A stretch of 64,000 bases of DNA. Source: Aselliscus stoliczkanus. Taxonomy: Eukaryota > Chordata > Mammalia > Chiroptera > Hipposideridae. Below are positions 1 through 9,851 of the stretch, in pieces. Position numbers and translations under genes: made by a program. The notes beneath the pieces are model-generated. The model was not told where the DNA came from, did no database searches, and saw nothing but the letters and a program-made list of their open reading frames with translations. The first letter of the stretch is position 1, and the number at the start of each line of letters is the position of its first letter. The stretch spans positions 104,805,478-104,869,477 of the forward strand of contig CM066738.1 in assembly GCA_033961575.1 (NCBI GenBank), in the 5' to 3' direction.

Positions 1-1504
1 ACTGCAGGTTTCACTCTTAATGAATTCTTTCTGTGTGTTATTTCTTCTGTCCCTGACTTCCAAAATGTCATACCTCACGCAGTAAGATTTTCTTTCATTG
101 TGATGAGCTGTCTTCTTCCCCAGATCTTCTGAGCATCAACGCAGAACATGTTATCAGGTGCATGGCAGTCAGCCTGGCATTATTTACAGGGGCTTGTTTG
201 TCAAAGTTCACAGCTTAGCGACATTTACTGTTACTCTTAACTTTCTCTGCAATGTTATGGTTGTAATTATTTGGTGTTATTCTGGGAGTTAATTGCCAGG
301 AAACAAAATTAAGGGAGCATGTCTGATCATTTCCCTCCTCTGAGACTACTGAAAAAAGAATTGAAAAGAGGTGAGCCTTAATATCAATCCAGCATGGACC
401 ATTTCTCTTGTCATTGGTCTCATTGAAGGAGCTCACTTCAGGAAAGTCACAAAGAGGTCAGAAGATTTTAAATTGCCAACTTAGATGTGCATTACAACTT
501 CCAAGGACTTTCAACAACTTGGTATGGATATGCAGAAAATCGCCCATTTCTTGGCCTATCATTAAATTGCAGAAAAAGTTCTGGTTTTCCTTGTGCTAAT
601 AGAACAGCTCTTGGAAGATTTAAATGAGGCCTTTTAGTAGTAATTACCATTATATGTTAAACTATTAGAAAAATGATTTAAATTATTTGAGATAATTGCA
701 TGACATCATTGATAAAATTTAATCAAATGCTAATTCAAAATGAAGAATTTATGAAGTAAATGTTTGGATCATTAAGGCTGAGAGAGGATCACCTCAAACA
801 GGATGTTAAATTCAGAAGGGTTTATGTCATCACTAGAATATCCATCATTGTGGGGTTATTCAGAGTTTACTGAGAAGCAGGGAAAAGTGCTATATCAGCT
901 AATTTTCCTCTTTTAAGAGAGAGGATTGTTTTCTTACTGTCTAAAGTAGCATTCTCATGGAAAAGCTTCGCTCTGTTTTGTCTTGATCCTGACTCTACTT
1001 CCGTGGCAGAGGGTACCTTAGTTCCAAGAAGCTCCACACGGAGGGTGCTTGCCCACACTCAGCCTCTTCTTTCCCCTTCAGCTTCCGATCTAGCCTGAGC
1101 TTCTCTTAATAATGCTATGTTCATTTCACATTGAAATAGTTAGACAGGAAACCATTTGTCTTAATTGCTGAACCTCCAACAGATGTTTTGTTCATAGTGG
1201 CGAAGCATCCTCATCTAAACTATTGCTTTAAGATGGGAAAGCACTGCCTGGTGCTATCACTTGAATTGTTATGACTTTGAAAATGTTCACATTCTACTTT
1301 GAAGGGCAGAGGCACTTAAAATTAAGATGCCATTGTTTAATATTGTAATATCCTAAAAACACACAACTGATTTTTAAATGTTTTGCACCTTGATGTGTAC
1401 ACATATTGAATCACTACGGGGAAAAATTCTGCTAACATATGATGCAAAAATGTTGACACATTTTTTTGAGAACAGAATCACACCTTTTAAAATGAGTAAG
1501 ACTT
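1..1504. other. Unique sequence, no gene seen
   Basis: AT-rich, CpG-poor sequence with no recognised repeat or gene. The open frames here are short, lack splice context and have ordinary base composition. I see nothing functional that I can support. Confidence 0.5.
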
Positions 1505-1930
1505 GGGCCGGTCGAGTGGCGCGGTGGTTAAGCGGCCCCGGTTTGGTCCCACATATGAGGGCCCGTGACACTGCCCTCTACAGCTAAGATGGTGAACAAC
1601 AGCTCCACCTGGAGCTGGGCTGCTGTGAATCTCCGGGACGGCATAGCTGCAGCCCCTGCTGCAGTGGGCTGCCATAGGCTACAGTGAGTGGCCGGCAGCC
1701 GGCGAGAGCTGCCGAGAGCTGCGGTGAGTGACCATCCAGAGGCCAGCGACCAATCTGTCTCATCTGGGAAGAGCGCAATGAGGATACCAACATGGGCCAC
1801 TGAAGTGATGTCCTCCACAACTAGAGTGAAGAACAAAAGGACAGCAACTTGTCTGTTCCCTTTCCCCGATTCTCCAATGTTGTTCCACTCCCTCAATTCC
1901 CCAATAAAAATCTTAAAAAAAAAAAAAAAA
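1505..1930 (+). mobile_element. tRNA-headed composite retroposon, full copy
   Basis: The first ~80 bases match the tRNA-derived SINE found five more times in this window (start GGGCCGG, B-box-like GGTTTGGTCCC near 1540, end CACTGCCCTC near 1576). Instead of the usual A-rich tail, it runs into a GC-rich body of ~330 bases with AGCTGC/GCAGC motifs (1620-1730). The body ends in an AATAAA signal (1903-1908) and a 16-base A tract (1915-1930). The 3' half matches, on the other strand, the sequence at 63795-64000, so this is a dispersed family rather than a chance junction. The head has lost the anticodon arm between two AGCG repeats. I could not find a clean target-site duplication. A tRNA head with an AATAAA end combines Pol III-type and Pol II-type signals, as in some 'T+' SINEs or SINE/LTR composites. 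The 138-codon frame on the minus strand (1528-1944) lies wholly in this element and is not a gene. Confidence 0.75.
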
Positions 1931-2026
1931 GAATGATGTGCCAAATTATGTTTGCTTGTCCTGTTTCAAGGAAGACATCTATAAATGTAGTGGCAACTCT
2001 TTACTTCACGAGACAGTAGAATCAGA

Positions 2027-2056
2027 GGGGGTTGGGGGGGTTGGGGCCAAAGGTGG
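2027..2056 (+). other. G-rich tract, G-quadruplex candidate
   Basis: Runs of 5, 7, 4 and 3 G separated mainly by TT. The 7-G run can supply two tetrad strands, so the tract satisfies the usual four-run rule within about 20 bases. Confidence 0.5.
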
Positions 2057-2238
2057 GACTCCTCTCTTCTCTCTTGTGTATTAGCATAGATCTGACATTC
2101 AGTAGATCTGCAGTCCAGTTTGGGCTTAGGTTAGGATCTGATGTGATATAACAGGTTATTCAATCCCTTTAAGGTTAATTTCCCTGATCTGTAAAATGTC
2201 AACAATGAAAGATTTATAGGGAAGACTTAAAAAGTTTT

Positions 2239-2316
2239 CCAAGCTCTAAATTATTATATAAATATTAGTTATTATTTCCAAGCTCGACATTATTATATAA
2301 ATATTAGTTATCATTT
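2239..2316. repeat. 39-bp tandem duplication, two units
   Basis: Units 2239-2277 and 2278-2316 are adjacent and differ at only about three positions. Each carries the motif ATTATATAAATATTAGTTAT. The near identity suggests one fairly recent duplication. Confidence 0.85.
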
Positions 2317-2799
2317 CTCCAGGAGCTATTATTACTAATTATTACTAGTTGAAATAGTGAGTCCTACCTTTGGCTTTCCCAAATCTAATCTATGTAGCTT
2401 CTACCTTGATTGCTGAGTTACTAAGAGTAGACTGGTCAGTTTTGGTGTGCCTCTGTGTTAGCCTAATGAGAAACCAAATGTCCTAGTGTGATAACCATTT
2501 TTTCCCAACACAGACTTGCCTAGAGTGAGATTTCTTCTATATAGGATATCATGTAACGCATGTCAGTAATGCAGAGATGCTATTCAAAATACAGTGGTTC
2601 TGAGTCACTTGAGACTTACATAAACATACACCTATCCCTTTAAAGCTTTCATATCTAGCCAAGCAATAGTAGACATGTCTTATACAAGAATATAATATGA
2701 TAAAATACAAATTTGTATGTTTATATACATATATTGACCAGGGTATATTCTACTCTAGATAGAGGTGTATTAATGTGAGATTGAAGGGTATCCAGGAGA

Positions 2800-3680
2800 A
2801 TGAATAGCAGTGATGAGGTAAATGTCAGGGGAATGACAATCATATTATGGTCAACGCAAATTACTAGAGACATAGAGAGACATAAATAATCATAAAATGA
2901 TTAATCCACAAAGAAAATATAATAATTCTAAATGTATAGGCACCCACAATACAGCCTAACAATATACGAAGAGAAAAATCAGACAGAATCCAGGAATGGA
3001 CCGACACAAATATGCCTGACTCTTTGACAAAAGTGCAAAAGCAATTCAGTGTAAGGGTAGTCTTTCAATAAACAGCTCTCCAGTAATTGGGTATCCACAG
3101 GCAAAAAAACAACCTCATCCTAAACTTTTATGAAAAATAGATCATGGACTTGTGGGCAATATGCAAAATTATAAGATTTAGATAAACATAGGAGAAAAAA
3201 ATCAGGCTCTAAGACTATTGAAAGAGCTGTTAGACTTGACATCAAAAGCATGACCCAAAAAGGAAAAAAAAAGAAAAATGATACATTGAACTTTGCCAAG
3301 AATAAAAATTTTACTCTCAAGAAAACCCAGTGAAGAGGATGAAAATACAAGGTGAAATGGGAGAAAATATTTGAATACCACATACCTGATAAAGTGTTTG
3401 TATCTAGGATAAATAAAAATCTCACACTCTAGAGGGAAAAAAAATAAAAGGAAAAACAAGCACTTCATTTAGAAAAGGAGCAAAAATCATGAATAGACGT
3501 GTCAATTAAGAGGATGTACGGATGACAAATAAGCACATGAAGTGATGTTCAACATCATAAGCCATTGTGGAAATTCAAACTAAAGTAATATTCTAACTCA
3601 AATATTAGAATGTCTATAATGAAAATAGCAACAACACCAAATGCTTGCAAAGATGACAGAGATACCTGTTGATGGTTGGG
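2800..3680 (+). mobile_element. LINE-1 fragment, rearranged
   Basis: Sense-strand L1 ORF2-like sequence. 2900-2970 resembles the upstream ORF2 stretch with ATGTATAGGCACCCA and AATACAGCCT. From about 3000 the text jumps to the C-terminal ORF2 segment (GACAAAAGTGCAAAAGCAATTCA, then GATAGTCTTTCAATAAACAG-like wording) and runs into the 3' region near 3600. The jump indicates an internal deletion. The frame is broken throughout, so no protein is made. Confidence 0.7.
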
Positions 3681-3689
3681 AGTGTAGAA

Positions 3690-6500
3690 AGTGCATTGCT
3701 GTGTGGATTTTGTGATGGAATGTGCACTGTTATCACATTGCCAATGTTTTGTTACGCCAGACACATAACACAGATTAGTTTCACAGGCCACAGTAACATG
3801 GCCTGAGTTGGCTGATCAGACCAACTAGCAGTACCCTAACCTGCAAAAGTGTCAACTGTGGTAAAACACTGCTGATGGAATTGAGAGGAAGTCTAAAGTG
3901 TGAGGTAGTAGAATTGCTGGGATGGGACAGTGGTATAACCCTATGCAGTGTGGCATCCCTCACTAGGAGACAAAGGAGCCAGCCTTTCCCAGAAGTCAGG
4001 AGTCTGGCCTGGAGTAATATGTCTCCATCAGGAGAGCCTGTGTCGGAGGATGTATTGCTGTGCTCAGGAGAAATAGTGGTATTTTGTGTGAACTCAAACA
4101 GCAGCTTGAGTTCAGTTGGTCTCATCAGATAAAGGGCATTTAACTTGGGCGTTTGCATGAAGAATCCAGATGGTTTGATCAGTAACTGTGATTAGTTTTC
4201 TCAGTTCATGGCCCGAAAGATGAGAGTATTAATCTGCCGGTCTGTGGTTTTCCAAGTGGCAGACCAAACACGGGGCCATTGGCAAGTGCACAGCCTTCAC
4301 TGGAATTGTAACAGGTTTCATCAAGGTGAGTACTGGCTGGGGCGAGGAGAATGCCTTGAGTTCCATCCACTGAGCAGAGCAGCCACACTATTTTCCCTTC
4401 TTCACACTAGCTGGAAGGTTGAACAGATGTGGAAGGAAGCCCAGCGAGTGCTGTCAGCTTTCAGCTCAGCCAAACCATCAGTGAACTAGGCCCAGACATC
4501 TAGGGGATCTCCCCCTGTGAATTAAGGGCCCTGCAGACACAGCAGCTTTTTTGTAAGGCAGCAGCATGGGGGTTGAAATCTCTCCCAAACTTGTTATAGC
4601 CACATTGCAAGTCAAGTGGAGATGTGGGGGAGGGGTGCCAAGGCCAGTCCAGCTGCTCTGTTTAATATAGTATTTCTATTTGACAAGGGAGGCTTATTGG
4701 GTCCTTCGTGCCTCATTAATTGTTAAATCCAAGTTAATCCACACCGAAGTCAGGCATTTTGTTTCCGTAAGAACCCAGTGGCAAGCTAATAGCTACTTTT
4801 CAAAACGAGTAATCGTGGCAGCCATGTCCTGGGGAGGATGAGGCCAGTACCTGGGGGTTGGCTCTGCATCGAGGCTGCCGCCTTTATTTATACAAAGGCC
4901 CCATTTGTCAAAGTCATCAGTCATAGAGGCAGCTCGAAGAGGTCATGGGTGTTGTGGAGACACACAGGCAGGGGCTGTGCCGTAGCTCTCCTGCGTTGCT
5001 GATTTGTGCATTGTTCATTATGAAAAACCAAGGACAATGTGAATGTTGAGTGTGTATTGTATTTAGTACTCATTGTCCAAGATGATGGGCTCTTATGTGG
5101 TGGTAGGCGGCTGGCGAGACAGCCATTTTTCCTTGGCTGCTAGCGGGATTTAGTGTTTTGTATCCATTCACTTAGATCCAAAACATTTAAGTTGTCAGAC
5201 AAGTACCTGAAACTTGTCAGGGCTTATTAGTTCCCCTGCATGTGAGTGTGTGATGATGTCACAACCAGAGCTGTTGAGACTGATGATGCTGACTTGCCAA
5301 CCAACAAGACGCCATGTATATAGTGAAAGCTTCGAACATTGGAGGGTAGAGGCACGCAGGCTCACTGAGGAACAACCATTGGTTGCAAATGAAAGGGCAG
5401 TTTGTGATTGAAATGTTGCATTTTCTTGGCCTTTTTCTGATGACTTTGATCACCTGTGTTGTCACCTACCAGCTTCTAGGCTTCCACATAGAAGTAGGTG
5501 GAACAATCCTACTGTTTTCGCAGGTTCATTTTGTCTTAGGTTAGCTGGCCTCCACGTGGGGTCCTCATGCTCATGGTCATTTGGGAACCTGGAGTTTTCA
5601 TAATTTGAGTTCAAATGGCCCCATACTTTTTAAAGGTAAAATACCGAATTTAGAAATTTATATAACAAAGGCATGCTGCATGTGCTCATTAATAACAATC
5701 AAAAGTCAAGGAATGGAATACGTGGTTTATATGCAAATGACAGTGAAAAAAAGAACAGTTTTAGAATACTGTGGAGCCCATATTGTGGCATATACCTAAA
5801 GATACTCTATTCTAACAGGCTAATCTGATTGCCCCTGTGTAAACCTAGTCCACAAAAATGATGACATATGGCAGGAAATGTCTCTTTAAGATGCTTTTGC
5901 TTAATATGACTCAAAGCCCTCAATCCTCCATTAGAGAGATAACGGTAATTTGGGCCTTGTTCCCCATTTCTTCCTTCCTTAATTTTTGCTAAGGGGGTTT
6001 CTGACATGAAGGAGAGAAGGCATAGGGCTGCGCACAATGCTTTGCCCATATTTTAATGTAAAGCTGCCAGATACTTGTCCTCCAGAAGAGGGGTGAAGGT
6101 CAATGGCTAAGTATGCTTGTTGAGAAGCATTTGTACTGACAGGCATTACACCTGCCACGTCAGCAGTACCCAGACTCACCTCTGAGCTTCAGCAGAGGGA
6201 GAATAAAGGAAAGGAGGATTTCAGGGGGTAATTTAGTGTAAAAGAACAGCATGCAGGGAATAACGGTGGTGCCGAGGACTCTTTATGCCTGTATAAAAGG
6301 TTATTGCATAGGGGGTGTCTGCCTCTCTCTGTCTCTCCCTCTCTTTGATATCCCTCCAGAAGGAACAAAAGGTGTGTTTTAGATGCAAGAAACATTTTTC
6401 TCCTTCTTGTTATTCTCCTTGACACCTCTGAGTATCCTATTTTTTTCTCTAGCTAATTCAGAAAACTTGTTTCCTGGATGTTAAAGAAATACAGAGAATG
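3690..6500. other. Unique, locally GC-richer sequence
   Basis: No recognised transposon and no convincing gene. The stretch 4200-5560 has higher GC and less AT drift than its surroundings and carries SOX-type motifs near 5.0 kb, so it may be regulatory. The frames at 3781-4158 (-), 3875-4132 (+) and 4208-4489 (+) overlap and show no recognisable protein features. Confidence 0.4.
5009..5078. promoter_or_regulatory. Cluster of SOX-type motifs
   Basis: Three ACAATG/CATTGT cores lie within 70 bases: CATTGT at 5009-5014, ACAATG at 5034-5039 and CATTGT at 5071-5076. The second and third are an exact 8-base inverted pair, GGACAATG and CATTGTCC. SOX proteins bind this core, often in pairs. The match is by motif only; conservation was not tested. 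Confidence 0.25.
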
Positions 6501-6525
6501 AGTGAGTGTATTGATGTAGGCTTTT

Positions 6526-6550
6526 GCGCGCGCGCGCGTGTGTGTGTGTG
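6526..6550. repeat. (CG)n-(TG)n dinucleotide run
   Basis: Uninterrupted alternating purine-pyrimidine sequence: GC repeats passing into TG repeats, followed by CATGAGCATGCACATATGTGTGC. CG dinucleotides are rare elsewhere in the window. Alternating tracts of this kind favour Z-DNA. Confidence 0.9.
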
Positions 6551-6660
6551 CATGAGCATGCACATATGTGTGCTTGCTTGGATGTATTTGTGTGTTTATT
6601 GTGATTAGAAAGCTTAGGGGCCCTTGAGGAGTTTGATTCCTCTGTATTTTCTGTTTACAG

Positions 6661-6833
6661 TAACTGGGATTCTGATAATTATCTTATGTTCCTTCTTTTT
6701 GCCTCTTGGACTCTTCCCTGACCTTAACTATTCTACTTTCTATGATTTTTATGACCTGGATTTAGCCGAGATTGAGAGACTGTGCTTTAATTATGAAGCA
6801 GAGGATGTGCTTGGAGCTAGAGAATCAATTAAA
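6661..6833 (+). CDS. Candidate internal exon, unassigned
   Basis: A pyrimidine-rich stretch ending TTTTCTGTTTACAG is followed by 173 open bases and a GTGAGT donor at 6834. In the open frame the exon enters after one base of a codon and ends on a codon boundary. It would encode about 57 residues: a hydrophobic segment (GILIIILCSFFLPLGLF), then an acidic stretch rich in D, Y and E (YDFYDLDLAEIERL, then NYEAEDVLGARESIK). That pattern could be a membrane segment with its cytoplasmic flank. I do not recognise the protein, and no compatible neighbouring exon is visible. An AT-rich 64-kb window is expected to contain some such frames by chance. Confidence 0.2.
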
Positions 6834-6884
6834 GTGAGTTTAGTAAAATTAAATAATGCTCAAGGTAGAGGGACATTTGCTTAA

Positions 6885-7864
6885 CAATACTGCACGTATT
6901 ATGTATAATCTTCATTGACTGAATTCTTTAGATCTATCTTTCTGCATATCAGTGTGACTGCAAATTGCACAGTGAGACATAATAAGTAATGTTTATTAAC
7001 CTAAGTGCTCACTGCCATTTCATGTGCATGACCTGACTGCCAAATCAGGGAAGGCCACAGATCACACACCAGGAATCTGAGCAAGGACTGAGCCCAGGAG
7101 CTGAGCCAAGAGATTAAGAGGGAGAAACAGGAAAAGCAAAATCCAGAGATGGAAGCATGCTTGGAAAATAAAGATTAAACTGCCAAGCTGCGCTCTCAGC
7201 ACCCAAAGATAGATGGGGTCTGAGCATAGACATCAGCCAGGGTTCAACGTTGAGCTTTGTCCAAATGTAAAGAATGCCAAAGCTTTTTTTGTTTTGTCTT
7301 GTTATAGTATAAGCCTAAATTTATATTCTTGCCAAGGGGGGAACCCATGCCTATGAAGAAACTCACTGAGCAGCACTGGAAAGACAAAAAAACAAAACAA
7401 AACAAAACAAATCAAGACGTTCAAAGTGGTACAAAGAGGCTATCACAATGTTTATGCTACTTAAGTTTTAACTACTAGAGGTCTTAACAAAGCAGAATTC
7501 ACATCTGGTTAAAAACATCCTGTTATTTATGGGTAAAGAATGTATGTTCAGTTAGGGTCTAGTATTTCAAGGTTACCCAGTGTTCTCAGTGATTTATGGT
7601 GTTCAACCGTTAGAATCAGTTATGGAGAAACACAACCCTGAGCTTTGGTATTTGTCACTCATGCACTTGTAAATGAAATAAAAGTTAAAGAAAAATGAAA
7701 TAAAATAGGAAGAGCATTTAGGCCATATTATAAGTTGGATTTTCTAGAAACAGATGCTGATTTTGTTAGTGTAAGTATTTGTTACAATTTACCAAACTCT
7801 GTACCTAAAATACGTATTTTATGTAAATTATATATTAATAAAATTATTTAAAATAATCTTACCT
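6885..7864. other. No gene; AT-rich sequence
   Basis: No recognised gene or repeat family apart from a short (AAAAC)n run near 7386-7410. Confidence 0.45.
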
Positions 7865-7865
7865 G

Positions 7866-8245
7866 ACATTTTTAACATCTTTATTGAGACACCATTCATA
7901 TACTATAATATCCATATATTTAAAACATACAATTAAATGGTTTTTAAGTGTATTATAGTGTTGTACAACCATAACCACACTCTAAGTATAGAATATTTTC
8001 ATTATCCTAAACAAAGCCCCATACCAATTAATAGTCTTTTCTCTCTCACCTCTTTTTCATTTTCTTTTTCACCCATATATAGACTAAAAATATGCATTAA
8101 TATGACATAGTTCATGTTTACATTATTTTGTAAGCATTTCCCTAAGCATGTAAATTATTGGTCCAACTGAGGCTGTAAAATTTTGAATTTTATGAATGTA
8201 TCATAATTTATTTAACAGCTTCCCATTATAGGACATGTAGATTAT
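7866..8245 (-). mobile_element. Old LINE-1 3' fragment (L1M type)
   Basis: The stretch reading TCTTTATTGAGACACCATTCATA, then TACAATTAAATGGTTTTTAAGTGTAT and TTGTACAACCATAACCAC, is the antisense of the 3' region of old mammalian L1M elements. It is degenerate and non-coding. Confidence 0.7.
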
Positions 8246-9716
8246 TTTATTGGAGGCTTTTGAGGAAAGCAAACTATGATATATAGAAAATATTAATAGC
8301 TTTTGTTGTTTATATGAAGACAATTATATTATTTTTGCCCTCTTATTAATATAAAAAAATTATCCCAAAGATTGATAAAGAATAATAATGAGAATGAAAA
8401 TAAATACAGACTGTTGAGAACTATTCAGATTTTAAATCAATGCTTTTTTAGCATTAAATTTGTGATTAGTAAGATTTCAGTGGACTGGATCTTAGGGAGC
8501 AACTTTTAAATTAAGAGGTCAGAGAAGACTATGAATTTTTTGAATCATTAATTCACAGATTATTTAAAAATAGAAAAAATTTAGAACAAAATCAGTAGGC
8601 TTTATCTTAGTTGATCTCCAGGGAATCAGCGCATTCTTCATATTTCATGATAGGAAGAGATGAGAGTCCTAAAAGACCGAAAGAGAAAAGAAAGTTTCTT
8701 TTCTTGTTTACTTCTCTGGCTTACAGTGTTTTATAGATAAGCTTGGGGCAGGGGTGTCATCTACAGGACCCCTTCCCATCACTGGGAAGGGAAGTTCTGA
8801 GATGCTGGGCTTTTGTCTCTACGAGCTATTGAACTTGTCTTCAATCACATGGTGGTTCTCTTTGTGAATCATCTCAGTGTATTAGTTTTTTTTCACATGA
8901 ATATCCTCTTTTTTTTTGAATTGTCAGGAGCTCTAGTCCTGCTGCTGCTGGCACAAAACTATTTCATTGACAGTAGGAACCATAGTGAGCAATTGGTATT
9001 CTCCCAGGAGAGGTGGATAAAAACGACTTCTGCAATCAAAAGGTTGAAGGCCTGGGAAACTCTTTTCACTTGGAGGGCTAGAGAGCCAGTCTTTCAGAAA
9101 GCAAATCAATTACTTTAGAATAAATGCAAGATAAAGCAAGGTAAAGCTTGACATTGCAATTGCAGTGGTAGAGGGTAGAGGCAGGTAGGATTTATTTGTC
9201 TGTTAATGTACACAGATAAGCCACCTCTTCTAGAACTGTCCCACCAGAGGGATACACATCCTTTAATTTGTAATGTTATCTGAGATGTCTATTGGATCAG
9301 CCTTTTTGTATTAGGTTCGTGTAGTTCGTTTTTGTTTAATTTTAATATGTCTTTTTTTGTTAGAGGTAGAACAACAGATAATTTAACCCATATAAAGAAC
9401 TATTATTGGGTGATTACTATTCATATTCTTGAAAAAAATGACACTTCCATCTACAGGACCAATCTGGTTCTGTTCAATGCTGTTACTGGCTATGATCGTG
9501 AAACTAAACATATAGTTAAGAACATATTTGTAGTGTCAGTCCCTATGGGATATGGTCTCTCAATGGCGGGTTCAATACACCTTTCTCCATGTAGGTTTCA
9601 TTCCTAGTCCAGGTTCCAGTCACATTTGTAAGTATTGGACATAAATAAGGATTCCCTAAATACTTTTCTTTGCCACTAATGAATTCTGAAATGAATTTGT
9701 AAAATTTAATAATTTG
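8246..9716. other. No gene recognised
   Basis: Unique AT-rich sequence. The frames at 8813-9118 and 9332-9607 (+) have no recognisable domains, no splice context that I can support, and ordinary composition. Confidence 0.4.
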
Positions 9717-9851
9717 ACCCTTCCAACTGACTCTAGGTGGTAAACACACAATGTGATACATAGATGATGTATTACAGAATTGTACACCTGAAACCTATGT
9801 AATTTTACTAACCATTGTCACCCCAATACATTTTAGTTAAAAAAAAAATAA
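9717..9851 (+). mobile_element. LINE-1 3' end, 5'-truncated
   Basis: The 3' terminal text (GTGGTAAACACACAATG, GATGTATTACAGAATTGTACACC, then CACCCCAATACATTTTAGTT) ends in an A tract at 9840. The same terminal text recurs at 36847-36948, so both come from the same relatively young L1 lineage. Confidence 0.8.

Larger units (their letters stand above)
1931..2798. other. Mostly unique sequence with small repeats
   Basis: Holds a G-rich run (2027-2056) and a 39-bp tandem duplication (2239-2316). Around 2140-2230 there is possible MIR-like decay (a 'CTGATCTGTAAAATGTCAA' stretch resembling the antisense MIR core). No gene is seen. Confidence 0.45.

Noticed and set aside
1528..1944. 138-codon minus-strand frame
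   Set aside because: Antisense of the composite retroposon, including its poly(A) (reads as FFFFF).
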